Origin: JAYOEY01 sp038120295
GTDB taxonomy: Bacteria; Pseudomonadota; Alphaproteobacteria; MPNO01; UBA2964
Length of the DNA: 64,000 nt
Direction of reading: 5' to 3'
NCBI GenBank assembly: GCA_038120295.1
Contig: JAYOLL010000002.1
Location: forward strand, 62,001-126,000
The notes beneath the pieces are model-generated. The model made no database searches, was not told the DNA's origin, and saw only the letters and a list, made by a program, of their open reading frames with translations. Positions 16,719 through 25,762 of this stretch are shown here, piece after piece. The position numbers and the translations under genes are program-made. The stretch's first letter is position 1; the number at the start of each line of letters is the position of its first letter.

Positions 16719-18068
16719 ATGTTCGATACGCTGAGCAATCGCCTGACCGAGGTCTTCGACCGGCTGAAGAAGCGCGGCGCGCTGTCCGAATCCGATGTCG
16801 ATGCGGCCCTGCGCGAAATACGCGTGGCGCTGCTTGAGGCCGATGTCGCGCTCAGCGTCGTCAAGGATTTCATCGACGCGGTGCGCGTGCGCGCTGTCGG
16901 CGAAGAAGTCATCCGCTCGGTGACCCCCGGCCAGATGGTGGTCAAGATCGTCAACGATCACCTGACGGAAACGCTGGGCGCCGAGTCCGTCGATATCAAC
17001 CTGGCGGCGACGCCGCCCGTGCCGATCATGATGGTCGGGCTGCAGGGCTCCGGCAAGACGACTACCTCTGCGAAACTCGCGGTTTTTCTGCGCGATCGGC
17101 AGCGCAAGAAGGCGCTGATGGCGTCTCTCGACGTGCGCCGTCCCGCCGCGCAGCAGCAGCTCAAGGTGCTGGGCGAGGAAAATGCTATCGCGACCCTGCC
17201 GATCGTGCCGCTGGAGCCGCCGGAGGCGATTGCGAAGCGGGCGATGGATACCGCGCGCAAGGAAGGCTACGACGTCGTCATTCTGGATACCGCAGGCCGT
17301 CTTCACGTCGACGACGATTTGATGGCCGAAGCGCAGAAAATCCATGCAATCGCCAAACCCGCCGAGACGCTGTTCGTTGCCGATGCGATGACCGGCCAGG
17401 ACGCGGTCAGGGCGGCCGAAGCCTTCCATAAATCGGTGCATGTTACGGGTGTTGTGCTGACCCGGATCGATGGCGATGCGCGCGGCGGCGCGGCCCTTTC
17501 GATCCGTGCGGTCACGGGCTGCCCGATCAAGCTGCTGGGCACGGGCGAAAAGATCGATGCGTTAGAGGTTTTCCATCCCGACCGGATCGCGTCGCGCATT
17601 CTCGGCATGGGCGATGTCGTCAGCCTGGTCGAAAAGGCCGCAGAGACGGTCGAGGAAGAGGACGCCGAGGCGCTGGCGCGCAAGATCCAGAAGGGCCAGC
17701 TCGACCTCGACGATTTCGCCAAGCAGCTCCGCCAGGTCCGCAAGATGGGCGGGATGGGCGGCATCCTCGGTATGCTGCCGGGCGTCGGCAAGGTCCAGAA
17801 ACAGCTGGCCGGGGCCAATATCGACGACAAGGCGCTGGCGCGGCAGGAAGCGATTATCCTTTCGATGACCCCGGCGGAACGGAAGAACCCCAAGGTATTC
17901 AACGGCTCGCGGCGGCGGCGTATCGCGGCGGGCTCGGGCACGACGGTGCAGGAAGTCAACCGGCTGCTCAAGCAGTTCCAGGAAATGTCGCGCGCGATGA
18001 AGCGTATGAACAAGCTCGGCCAGAAGGGAATGATGCGTCACGGTCTTCCCGGAATGATGCCGAGATAG
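16719..18068 (+). CDS. ffh: Signal recognition particle protein Ffh
   Basis: This 449-residue SRP54 homologue binds signal peptides and SRP RNA and docks with FtsY. The N domain begins MFDTLSNRLTEVFDRL, which fixes the start at 16719; the longer frame would translate the palindrome. GTPase motifs are GLQGSGKTTTSAKLA, DTAGRLHVD and TRIDGDARGG. The methionine-rich M domain has the RNA-binding segment RRRRIAAGSGT and ends MMRHGLPGMMPR. It heads the run ffh-rpsP-rimM-trmD-rplS. There is no obvious ribosome site immediately before the ATG. Confidence 0.96.
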   Translation: MFDTLSNRLTEVFDRLKKRGALSESDVDAALREIRVALLEADVALSVVKDFIDAVRVRAVGEEVIRSVTPGQMVVKIVNDHLTETLGAESVDINLAATPPVPIMMVGLQGSGKTTTSAKLAVFLRDRQRKKALMASLDVRRPAAQQQLKVLGEENAIATLPIVPLEPPEAIAKRAMDTARKEGYDVVILDTAGRLHVDDDLMAEAQKIHAIAKPAETLFVADAMTGQDAVRAAEAFHKSVHVTGVVLTRIDGDARGGAALSIRAVTGCPIKLLGTGEKIDALEVFHPDRIASRILGMGDVVSLVEKAAETVEEEDAEALARKIQKGQLDLDDFAKQLRQVRKMGGMGGILGMLPGVGKVQKQLAGANIDDKALARQEAIILSMTPAERKNPKVFNGSRRRRIAAGSGTTVQEVNRLLKQFQEMSRAMKRMNKLGQKGMMRHGLPGMMPR

Positions 18069-18124
18069 AGATCAACCACTTAACCTAGCAACGAAGTTTC
18101 CCTGCGAAAGGATCGAGACAAGAC

Positions 18125-18711
18125 ATGGCATTGAAAATCAGACTGTCCCGCGGTGGCGCCAAAAAGCGGCCGTTCTATCGCATCGTCGTCGCCGACTCGC
18201 GCAAGCCGCGCGATGGCCGTTTTATCGAACGGCTTGGCACCTATAACCCGATGCTCGCCAAGGACCATCCCGAGCGCATCCTGTTCAACGAGGAACGCGT
18301 GCGGCACTGGCTGTCGAACGGCGCGACTCCCTCGGATCGGGTAGCGCGTTTCCTGGGCGCCGCCAATATCGTACCGGCGCCTGCCGTCCCTGAGCAGACC
18401 AAGAAGAACCAGCCGCGCGCCAAGACGCTGGAGCGGATGAAGGAAGCCGAGGAAGCGGCGAAGGCCAAGGCGGAAGCCGAAGCGGNNNNNNNNNNNNNNN
18501 NNNNNNNNNNNNNNNNNNNNNNNNNNNNNNNNNNNNNNNNNNNNNNNNNNNNNNNNNNNNNNNNNNNNNNNNNNNNNNNNNNNNNGCCGAAGCGGAGGCC
18601 GAGGCTCCTGCGGAGGAAGCGCCGGCCGGGGAAGCCGCCGCCGAAGAAGCTCCTGCAGAGGATGCTTCTGCTGAAGACGCCGGTACGGAAGAAGAGAAGA
18701 AAGAGGAATAG
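18125..18711 (+). CDS. rpsP: 30S ribosomal protein S16 with acidic Ala/Glu tail, interrupted by a scaffold gap
   Basis: The first 80 or so residues (MALKIRLSRGGAKKRPFYRI onward) are a normal S16. A Lys/Glu/Ala-rich helix follows, then a 100-N gap, then a tail of Ala-Glu repeats ending TEEEKKEE at TAG 18709-18711. The frame before the N run and the frame of the tail do not match across 100 N. Removing the N and one copy of the ten bases repeated on both sides (GCCGAAGCGG) leaves 477 bases, an exact 158-residue frame. Long C-terminal extensions on S16 are common in alphaproteobacteria. The repetitive tail probably caused the gap, so its true length is uncertain. Confidence 0.88.
18476..18595. 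repeat. Scaffold gap with ten-base overlapping ends inside rpsP
   Basis: Bases 18476-18485 and 18586-18595 are identical (GCCGAAGCGG) and flank exactly 100 N (18486-18585). The region codes for an Ala-Glu repeat. The true gap length must be 2 modulo 3 to keep the frame; a ten-base overlap with nothing missing satisfies this. Confidence 0.8.
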
Positions 18712-18717
18712 CGGTTC

Positions 18718-19329
18718 GTGTCGGGTCTGGCTGTCATGGCTGAACGCGGTCATTCCGCATCTCTGCCGCCTCGGGCGGCGGCGTCCGCACGCGTGTGCGT
18801 CGGGCGGATCGCCGGCGCGCATGGGGTGCGCGGCGATGTCCGGATCGCCAGCTATACCGAAGACCCGTTCGATATCGCGTCCTACGGCCCCGTATCCGAT
18901 GAGGAGGGTGCGCGCCGGTTTGCGCTCAAGCCCCTTAGCATGGCGAAGACCCATGTCGTCGCCCGGATCGAGGGCGTCGGCGACCGGAATGGCGCTGAGG
19001 CTCTCAAAGGCGTCGAGCTGTATGTGCCGCGCGACGCCCTGCCGGATGCCGATGACGGCGAGTTCTACTGGGAAGATCTCGTTGGCCTGCGCGCGGAGAC
19101 AACCGGGGGCGACGCGCTCGGTATGGTGCTTTCGGTTCAGGATTTCGGCGCGGGCGAAGTTCTGGAGGTCGGCGAAAGCCGCCGGGACGCCGTGTTCGTT
19201 CCCTTCACGCAGGAAATCGTGCCGACGGTCGATCTGGATGCCGGCAGGGTCGTCATCGACCCGGTGCCCGGCCTGTTCGAGGCGGCGGACGACGTGGAAG
19301 AAGGCGCGGAACAGGAGGGCGGACAATGA
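18718..19329 (+). CDS. rimM: Ribosome maturation factor RimM
   Basis: This 203-residue protein assists assembly of the 30S head domain by binding S19. The N-terminal RimM barrel contains VCVGRIAGAHGVRGDVR. The C-terminal PRC-barrel region contains FYWEDLVGL and the ending FVPFTQEIVPTVDLDAGRVVIDP. I chose GTG 18718 because AGAGGAA at 18702-18708 is well placed for it; ATG 18736 is an alternative with no ribosome site. It follows rpsP by six bases, and its stop overlaps trmD. Confidence 0.93.
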   Translation: MSGLAVMAERGHSASLPPRAAASARVCVGRIAGAHGVRGDVRIASYTEDPFDIASYGPVSDEEGARRFALKPLSMAKTHVVARIEGVGDRNGAEALKGVELYVPRDALPDADDGEFYWEDLVGLRAETTGGDALGMVLSVQDFGAGEVLEVGESRRDAVFVPFTQEIVPTVDLDAGRVVIDPVPGLFEAADDVEEGAEQEGGQ

Positions 19330-20042
19330 CCGGTACCGCTTCCTGGACCGCGAAAGTTCTGACGCTGTTTCCCGGGATGTTTCCCGGACCGCTCGGCCAT
19401 TCGCTGGCGGGCAGGGCGCTAGAGGACGGCGTGTGGTCGCTGGACGTGACTGATATCCGGCAATTCGCTGTCGACCGGCACGCAACGGTGGACGGTTCGC
19501 CGTTCGGCGGCGGGCCGGGCATGGTGCTGCGTCCCGATGTGGTCGACGCGGCGCTGGAAGCCGTGACGCCGGCGACGCGGCCGATCTATCTGACGCCGCG
19601 CGGAAAGCCGCTGGATCAGGCCCGCGTGCATGCCCTGGCGGAAGAGCGGGAAATTACCGTGCTGTGCGGCCGGTTCGAGGGCGTCGACGAGCGCGTGATA
19701 GAGGCGCACGAGATGGAACAGATCAGTTTGGGCGATTTCGTGCTGTCCGGCGGCGAGCCGGCGGCGATTGCCCTGATCGATGCCTGCGTACGGCTGCTGC
19801 CCGGCGTGATGGGCGATACGGAATCGATCGAAGAAGAAAGTTTCGAAGAGGACCTGCTGGAATATCCGCACTATACGCGGCCGGAAGACTGGCAGGGACG
19901 CAAGGTGCCGGAGCTTCTGCTCAGCGGGCATCACGAAAGAATCAGGACCTGGCGGCGCGAGGCTGCCGAAAGAACGACCCGGGAGCGGCGCCCGGACCTT
20001 TGGTCCAGACATCAGGAGCGTCGCGCGGAAATGAAGGAATAG
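19326..20042 (+). CDS. trmD: tRNA (guanine37-N1)-methyltransferase
   Basis: This 238-residue SPOUT methyltransferase makes m1G37 in tRNAs reading CNN codons, which prevents frameshifting. The knot region shows TPRGKPLDQ, LCGRFEGVDERV and the S-adenosylmethionine-binding ISLGDFVLSGGE. A helical C-terminal domain with the GRKVPELLLSGHH segment follows. The ATG overlaps the rimM stop by four bases (ATGA). The rpsP-rimM-trmD-rplS order is one of the most conserved bacterial operons. Confidence 0.96.
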   Translation: MTGTASWTAKVLTLFPGMFPGPLGHSLAGRALEDGVWSLDVTDIRQFAVDRHATVDGSPFGGGPGMVLRPDVVDAALEAVTPATRPIYLTPRGKPLDQARVHALAEEREITVLCGRFEGVDERVIEAHEMEQISLGDFVLSGGEPAAIALIDACVRLLPGVMGDTESIEEESFEEDLLEYPHYTRPEDWQGRKVPELLLSGHHERIRTWRREAAERTTRERRPDLWSRHQERRAEMKE

Positions 20043-20046
20043 GACA

Positions 20047-20493
20047 ATGAATATCATCGAGCAGATCGAACAGGAACAGATCGAAAAGCTGACCGAAAGC
20101 AAGGACGTGCCCAATTTCGGCGCGGGCGATACGCTCCGCGTGCATGTGAAGGTCGTCGAGGGCACGCGCGAGCGTGTCCAGGTCTTCGAAGGGGTCTGCA
20201 TCGCGCGGCGCAATGCGGGTCTGAACTCGTCCTTTACGGTGCGCAAGATTTCGTACGGCGAGGGCGTCGAACGTGTTTTCCCGCTCTATTCGCCCCGGAT
20301 CGAGGAGATCGAACTGGTGCGGCGCGGCGTCGTCCGGCGGGCCAAGCTCTATTACCTGCGGGCGCTGCGCGGCAAGAAGGCCCGCATCGCCGAGAAGGTC
20401 GAGCGCCGCGTGGCGAAAGACCTCGTTACGCCGGTTCCCGCCGAAGCGGCCGTCGTCAAGGGCGCCCCTGAAGCGACCGAAGACAAGAGCTGA
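20047..20493 (+). CDS. rplS: 50S ribosomal protein L19
   Basis: This 148-residue protein lies at the 30S-50S interface. The core matches L19: GDTLRVHVKVVEGTRERVQ, FEGVCIARRNAG, SFTVRKISYGEGVERVFPLYSP and KLYYLRALRGKKARI. It carries a C-terminal extension of about 30 residues (VTPVPAEAAVVKGAPEATED) beyond the usual 115-120, as often seen in alphaproteobacteria. It begins four bases after trmD. Confidence 0.96.
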   Translation: MNIIEQIEQEQIEKLTESKDVPNFGAGDTLRVHVKVVEGTRERVQVFEGVCIARRNAGLNSSFTVRKISYGEGVERVFPLYSPRIEEIELVRRGVVRRAKLYYLRALRGKKARIAEKVERRVAKDLVTPVPAEAAVVKGAPEATEDKS

Positions 20494-20533
20494 GCTCGCT
20501 GTCAGCAAAATCCGCGTATTAGGGAGAAGAAAC

Positions 20534-21952
20534 ATGTCAGAACCCAGGACTCTGTTTGACAAGATCTGGGATAGCCATCTGGTGGATAAGCAGGAAGATG
20601 GCACCTGCCTGATCTATATCGACCGCCAGCTGATCCACGAGATCACCAGCGCGCAGGCGTTCGACGGGCTGCGCGCCGCCGGTCGCAAGGCGCGCCGGCC
20701 GGAAGCCAATCTCTGCGTTCCGGATCACAACGTGCCGACCACGCCTGGCCGCGGTGGAATCGAGGAGATCGAGAACGAGGAATCGCGCATCCAGCTCGAA
20801 GTGCTGGAGAAGAACGCGGCCGAGTTCGGACTTCCCTACTTCCCGGTCAATGACCCGCGCCAGGGCATCGTCCATGTGATCGGCCCCGAACAGGGATTTA
20901 CCCAGCCCGGCCTGACGATCGTCTGCGGTGACTCGCACACTGCGACGCATGGCGCGTTCGGTGCATTGGCGTTCGGCATCGGCACCTCCGAGGTCGAACA
21001 TGTGCTGGCGACCCAGACGCTGATCCAGCGTCCTGCAAAGAACATGCGCGTTACGGTCGATGGCGCGATGCCGTTCGGCTGCACCGCGAAGGACCTGATC
21101 CTCGCGATCATCGGCAAGATCGGCACCGCGGGCGGAACCGGCCATGTCGTCGAGTTTGCCGGCCAGGCGATCCGCGATCTGTCGATGGAAGGCCGCATGA
21201 CGGTCTGCAATATGACGATCGAGGGCGGCGCACGCGCCGGTCTCGTCGCGCCGGATGAGAAGACCTACGAATATCTCAAGGGCCGTCCGCAGTCGCCGAA
21301 AGGCGCACAGTGGGATATGGCGGTCGAGCAGTGGAGCAAACTGCCGTCCGACGAGGGCGCGAAATACGACACCGAGGTCATGCTCAAGACCGAAGAGATC
21401 GAGCCGCAGGTTACCTGGGGCACCAGCCCGCAGGACGAGATGGGCATCTCCGGCGTCGTGCCGAACCCCGCGGACGAGTCCGATCCCGACCGCCGCCAGG
21501 CAATCGAAGCGGCGCTGGAGTATATGGGGATCGAAGCCGGGATGAAGCTGACCGATATCGCGGTCGACAAGGTGTTTATCGGGTCCTGCACCAACTCGCG
21601 GATCGAGGATCTGCGGGCTGCAGCGGAAGTCGCCAAGGGTCGCAAGGTGGCCTCAACCGTACGCGCCCTGGTGGTGCCGGGCTCCGGCCTCGTCAAGCTG
21701 CAGGCTGAAGAAGAAGGGCTCGACAAAATCTTCACCGAGGCCGGCTTCGAATGGCGCGATCCGGGCTGTTCGATGTGCCTTGCCATGAATGGCGACCAGC
21801 TCGAGCCCGGAGAACGCTCGGCATCGACGTCGAACCGGAATTTCCAGGGCCGTCAGGGCCCGGGCGGCCGGACCCATCTTGTCAGCCCGCCGATGGCTGC
21901 CGCCGCGGCGATCGAAGGCCATCTGGCCGATGTCCGCGACATGATGAAGTAA
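20534..21952 (+). CDS. leuC: 3-isopropylmalate dehydratase large subunit
   Basis: This 472-residue aconitase-family subunit isomerises 2-isopropylmalate to 3-isopropylmalate with LeuD. Cluster ligands are in GSCTNSR and CSMCLAMN. Other family segments are PDHNVPT, CGDSHTATHGAFGALAFGIGTSEVEHVLATQ in outline, and SNRNFQGRQG. ATG 20534 is preceded by GGGAGAAG; the longer frame reads through rplS. It starts 40 bases after rplS, so leucine biosynthesis may receive transcription from the ribosomal operon. Confidence 0.96.
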   Translation: MSEPRTLFDKIWDSHLVDKQEDGTCLIYIDRQLIHEITSAQAFDGLRAAGRKARRPEANLCVPDHNVPTTPGRGGIEEIENEESRIQLEVLEKNAAEFGLPYFPVNDPRQGIVHVIGPEQGFTQPGLTIVCGDSHTATHGAFGALAFGIGTSEVEHVLATQTLIQRPAKNMRVTVDGAMPFGCTAKDLILAIIGKIGTAGGTGHVVEFAGQAIRDLSMEGRMTVCNMTIEGGARAGLVAPDEKTYEYLKGRPQSPKGAQWDMAVEQWSKLPSDEGAKYDTEVMLKTEEIEPQVTWGTSPQDEMGISGVVPNPADESDPDRRQAIEAALEYMGIEAGMKLTDIAVDKVFIGSCTNSRIEDLRAAAEVAKGRKVASTVRALVVPGSGLVKLQAEEEGLDKIFTEAGFEWRDPGCSMCLAMNGDQLEPGERSASTSNRNFQGRQGPGGRTHLVSPPMAAAAAIEGHLADVRDMMK

Positions 21953-21964
21953 GGAGAGCGTACG

Positions 21965-22576
21965 ATGGAAAAATTCACCATGCTGACCGCCGTTGCGGCG
22001 CCGCTGAACATCGTCAACTGCGATACCGACCGGATCATCCCGGCGCGGTTCCTCAAGACCATCAAGCGGACCGGCCTGGGCAAGAACCTGTTCAACGACC
22101 TGCGCTACAACAAGGACGGGTCGGAGAACGAGGACTTCGTGCTTAACAAGCCGGCCTACCGCAACGCGGAAATTCTCGTCGCCGGGCATAATTTCGGCTG
22201 CGGCTCGTCGCGCGAACATGCGCCCTGGGCGCTCGACGATTTCGGCATTCGTTGCGTCATATCGACCGATTTCGCGGACATCTTCTACAATAACAGCTTC
22301 AAGAACGGCATGTTGCTCATCAAGGTGTCGCCGGAACAGCTCAAAAAGCTGATGGACGATGCCGAGCGCGGCGCGAACGCGACCATGACCGTCGATCTCG
22401 AAAGTCAGGAAATCACCACCTCCGACGGCGAGACGATTTCATTCGATCTCGACCCGTTCAAGAAACACTGCCTCCTGAACGGGCTCGACGATATCGGTCT
22501 GACGATGGAAAAGGCGCCTAAGATCGACTCCTACGAAGACCGGCAGAAGGCGAGCCAGCCCTGGCTTTACGCGTAA
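21965..22576 (+). CDS. leuD: 3-isopropylmalate dehydratase small subunit
   Basis: This 203-residue swivel-domain subunit is the partner of LeuC. The substrate-binding loop is the GCGSSREHAPWAL segment. Also conserved are NCDTDRIIPARFLK and SFKNGML. It begins 12 bases after leuC with AAGGAG in the interval. The length matches the family. Confidence 0.96.
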   Translation: MEKFTMLTAVAAPLNIVNCDTDRIIPARFLKTIKRTGLGKNLFNDLRYNKDGSENEDFVLNKPAYRNAEILVAGHNFGCGSSREHAPWALDDFGIRCVISTDFADIFYNNSFKNGMLLIKVSPEQLKKLMDDAERGANATMTVDLESQEITTSDGETISFDLDPFKKHCLLNGLDDIGLTMEKAPKIDSYEDRQKASQPWLYA

Positions 22577-22617
22577 GGGCGCAGATAAAAAGACACGCAT
22601 AAGGAGGAGCGCCGCGA

Positions 22618-23727
22618 ATGGCTGCCAACAAGAAGATTCTGATGCTGCCCGGAGACGGGATCGGCCCTGAGGTGATGGGCGAGGTCAAGCGGGTGATGGG
22701 CTGGATGGCGGAAGCCCGCCAGGTCAGCTTCGACATTTCCGAGGACCTGATGGGCGGCTGCGCGATCGACGAGTACGGCACGCCGCTCCGGGACGAAACG
22801 GTCGAGGCGGCGCAGGCAGCGGACGCGGTCCTCCTCGGCGCGGTGGGCGGGCCCAAATGGGACAATGTCGATTTCGACATCCGCCCGGAAGCCGGCCTGC
22901 TGCGCATGCGCAAGGATCTGGGCCTGTTCGCCAACCTGCGGCCCGCCATCGTGTTCGATGCGCTGGCCGACGCTTCCAGCCTGAAGCGCGAGATCGTTTC
23001 CGGGCTCGATATCCTGATCGTGCGCGAACTGACCGGCGGCATCTATTTCGGCGAGCCGCGCGGGGTGGAGACGCTGCCTGACGGCACGAAGCGCGGCTAT
23101 AACAGCCTCGTTTACACGACCCCAGAGGTTGAACGCATCGCCCGCGTCGGTTTCGAGCTGGCGCAGAAGCGGTCGAAGAAGCTCTGCTCGATTGACAAGG
23201 CCAACGTGCTGGAAAGCACCAAGATGTGGCGCGAGGAAGTCGTCCGTATCGCGCCGGATTATCCCGACGTTGAGCTGTCGCACATGCTGGTCGACAACGC
23301 GGCGATGCAGCTGGTGCGCGATCCGAAGCAGTTTGACGTGATCGTCACAACCAACATGTTCGGCGATATTCTGTCCGACTGCGCCTCGATGGCGACCGGT
23401 TCGCTCGGGATGCTGCCGTCGGCCTCGCTCGGCGCGCCGGACGAGAGCGGGCGGCGCAACGCGCTTTACGAGCCGGTGCACGGCACCGCCCCCGATATCG
23501 CGGGGCAGGGCAAGGCCAATCCGCTTGCCATGCTGCTCAGCTATTCGATGATGCTGCGCTATTCCTTCGACATGCAGGAAGACGCCGACATGGTCGATCA
23601 GGCGGTTGAGGCGGTTCTGAACAAGGGCTTGCGCACCGGCGACATCATGTCGGACGGCATGACGCCGGTCTCGACAGAGGAGATGGGCACCGCGGTGATC
23701 GACGAGCTTAAGGCGCGGGCGGGCTGA
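22618..23727 (+). CDS. leuB: 3-isopropylmalate dehydrogenase
   Basis: This 369-residue beta-decarboxylating dehydrogenase makes 2-oxoisocaproate precursor with NAD. Visible motifs are LPGDGIGPEVM at the N-terminus, LLGAVGGPKWD, RELTGGIYFGEPR, the metal-binding NMFGDILSD and the cofactor-binding EPVHGTAPDIAGQGKANP region. AAGGAGGAG precedes the ATG. It completes leuCDB. Confidence 0.97.
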   Translation: MAANKKILMLPGDGIGPEVMGEVKRVMGWMAEARQVSFDISEDLMGGCAIDEYGTPLRDETVEAAQAADAVLLGAVGGPKWDNVDFDIRPEAGLLRMRKDLGLFANLRPAIVFDALADASSLKREIVSGLDILIVRELTGGIYFGEPRGVETLPDGTKRGYNSLVYTTPEVERIARVGFELAQKRSKKLCSIDKANVLESTKMWREEVVRIAPDYPDVELSHMLVDNAAMQLVRDPKQFDVIVTTNMFGDILSDCASMATGSLGMLPSASLGAPDESGRRNALYEPVHGTAPDIAGQGKANPLAMLLSYSMMLRYSFDMQEDADMVDQAVEAVLNKGLRTGDIMSDGMTPVSTEEMGTAVIDELKARAG

Positions 23728-23758
23728 AGCGCGCCTGGTGGAACGCGGGAGGCGAACC

Positions 23759-24379
23759 ATGCTGAAAATCCTTGGCCGAAAAAACTCCGCCAACGTCCAG
23801 AAGGTCCTGTGGGCCTGCGACGAGCTCGGCGTTCCGTTCGAGCGCGAGGATTACGGCGGGGAATTCGGAAAGACCCGCGACGCGGAATATTTGTCGATGA
23901 ACCCCAACGCCCGGGTGCCGACCATCATCGACGGCGAGCTGGTGCTGTGGGAATCCAACTCGATCTGCCGCTACCTCGCCAGTGAATATGGCGACGGGTC
24001 GCTCTATCCCAACGATTTCGGCGCGCGGGCCATGGGCGAACGCTGGATGGACTGGCAGCTCAGCACGCTGGGCCCGGCGATCCATGGCGTGTTCTGGGGG
24101 CTGATCCGGACGAAGCCGGAAGAACGCGATGCCGACGCCATCGCGAAATCGCGCAAGGCGACGTCAGAGTCGCTCGCCATGCTGGATACGTTCCTCGGGC
24201 GGACGGAATTCGTCTGCGGGTCGAATTTCAGCATCTGCGATATTCCCTGCGGCATCTTCACTTACCGCTGGTTCAATCTCGATATCGAGCGTGAGGATTA
24301 TCCCAACCTGAAGCGCTGGTACGACGCGCTCAGCGAGCGCCCCGCCTATCGCACACATATCATGCAGCCCCTGACCTGA
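23759..24379 (+). CDS. Glutathione S-transferase family protein
   Basis: This 206-residue two-domain GST has an N-terminal thioredoxin-like domain (LKILGRKNSANVQKVLWAC; NPNARVPTIIDG; WESNSICRYLA) and a helical C-terminal domain. Serine or asparagine in the N-terminal loop would stabilise the glutathione thiolate. The start at 23759 has a GGGAGG site; the frame opens slightly earlier. It directly follows leuB and precedes a broken TauD gene. Its natural substrate is unknown. Confidence 0.88.
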   Translation: MLKILGRKNSANVQKVLWACDELGVPFEREDYGGEFGKTRDAEYLSMNPNARVPTIIDGELVLWESNSICRYLASEYGDGSLYPNDFGARAMGERWMDWQLSTLGPAIHGVFWGLIRTKPEERDADAIAKSRKATSESLAMLDTFLGRTEFVCGSNFSICDIPCGIFTYRWFNLDIEREDYPNLKRWYDALSERPAYRTHIMQPLT

Positions 24380-24386
24380 CCGTTCG

Positions 24387-24857
24387 ATGCAGGTCCGCCC
24401 GCTCTGCGGCGCGCTGGGTGCGGAAGTCATCGAAGTCGATCTGTCGCGTCTGGATAAAGCGGCGGGCGAAGCGATCCGCAACGCTTGGTACAAACACCTC
24501 GTCCTTGTATTTCCCGGCCAGGACCTGAGCCCTGAGGCGCAGATTGCCTTCACGGAGCTGTTCGGCCCGGTTGAGCCGCATCCGCTCCGCACCCGCGCTG
24601 CGGTCGACGGGCATCCGGAAGTTCTGATTCTGGAGAACCGGCCGCTGCTGGAGCTGCTCCTTGAAGTCGCGACCCGGCCCGACAACGTCTATCGCCACCG
24701 CTGGCGCGAAGGCGATGTCCTGACGCGGGACAATCGAAGCGCCCTGCATTACGCCGTACTGGACTATACGGAAGACATGCCGCGCCAGCTGCACCGCTCG
24801 ACGGCAGGCGGCGAGGTGCCGGATCAAATTTCTAAAGCGAGCTCGCCGGCCGTCTGA
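24387..24857 (+). pseudogene. TauD/TfdA dioxygenase remnant with a large internal deletion
   Basis: The 156-residue frame joins the first ~86 residues of a TauD-type 2-oxoglutarate/Fe(II) dioxygenase (GALGAEV, KHLVLVFPGQ, FTELFGPVEPHP, EVLILENRP) directly to the C-terminal part (LLELLLEVATRPDNVYRHRW, DNRSALHYAV, QLHRSTAGG). The middle, which carries the iron-binding HxD motif and should span some 110-150 residues, is missing. The deletion is in frame at about base 24645. The distal histidine and the arginine are kept, but the enzyme cannot bind iron normally. The last 26 bases overlap the HD-domain gene on the other strand. Confidence 0.78.
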
Positions 24858-25587
24858 TCGTCCGCCACATATGGGCGACCGGCGAATTGTCGTTGCCCAG
24901 CCCTTCTTCCGGCTGTTTGAAATGGCGGCCGATGATGTCCTCGAAATCCTCGATCTCGACCACCACGTCCGGATCGAATGAATAGAGGTCGTTGAGGCAT
25001 ATCTGCCGCGCCGACATGTACCATTTGTGGTTCCGGGCGCGTTGGTACTCCTCCTGAATATACGGCTCTCCGCGGTAATCCGCGCCGAAACGCTTGGCAT
25101 AGACCTCCGGATATTCGTATCCGACCGATTCGTCCGGATAGAATCTCAGGCACTGGTGCATTTTGATCGCCCAGGAGACTTCTTCGTCGACATAGGGCTC
25201 CAGCAGTTGGGCGCCCCAGTAACCGTGATCGGGCCGGAAGAAGGCGATCACCGAGATGTCGTGCAGCAGGCAGGCCAGTACCATCTTTTCCGGCAACCCG
25301 TTCCTGCGCGCCAGGTTGGCGCTTTGCAGCAGATGCTGTTTCGAGGGGCCGAACCGGTATTTGAAGAAATCCACCAGGGTCGGTTTTTCCGGCATTTTCG
25401 GCAGGCGCGGATCCTCGCCCATCAGGGACGGCTTCAGCTTGCCGTGGGCGAAGCCGCCCTTTTCGGTCCATTCGCCGTCGGCCAGCTTGTTGATCGCCGA
25501 TCTGTAGATCATCAACTCACCCAGCTCCTGCATCTGCTGGAATTCCATCTCGTCGGCAATTTCCGACGGTGATTTCGCCTGTGCCAT
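24832..25587 (-). CDS. HD-domain protein, possible MIOX/PhnZ-like oxygenase or phosphohydrolase
   Basis: This 251-residue HD-fold protein has histidines at H85, H109-D110, H121 and H144, the arrangement H...HD...H...H that binds two metals. Some HD proteins with this pattern are oxygenases (myo-inositol oxygenase, PhnZ) rather than phosphohydrolases. The second histidine follows HD by 11 residues (FFRPDHGYW). I cannot decide the reaction. ATG 25587 is preceded by AAGGAG at good spacing. The upstream ATG 25632 has only a C-run before it and is less likely. Neighbouring GST and TauD genes are compatible with an oxidative catabolic setting. Confidence 0.72.
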   Translation of the reverse strand: MAQAKSPSEIADEMEFQQMQELGELMIYRSAINKLADGEWTEKGGFAHGKLKPSLMGEDPRLPKMPEKPTLVDFFKYRFGPSKQHLLQSANLARRNGLPEKMVLACLLHDISVIAFFRPDHGYWGAQLLEPYVDEEVSWAIKMHQCLRFYPDESVGYEYPEVYAKRFGADYRGEPYIQEEYQRARNHKWYMSARQICLNDLYSFDPDVVVEIEDFEDIIGRHFKQPEEGLGNDNSPVAHMWRTIRRPASSL

Positions 25588-25762
25588 TTTTTCGGCTCCT
25601 TCCCGGGTTGCCTCTGTAACCTGTCCGTTCATTTTAGGGGGGGGATCGGTCCGTCGTCGACCGCAACTGTCCTGGATACTTGAATTCGCGGCGCTGTCGG
25701 CGTAATTGATCGCCTTCCTGACGGGACGGCACCGTCAGCGGAAATACAGCAGGATCAGGATC

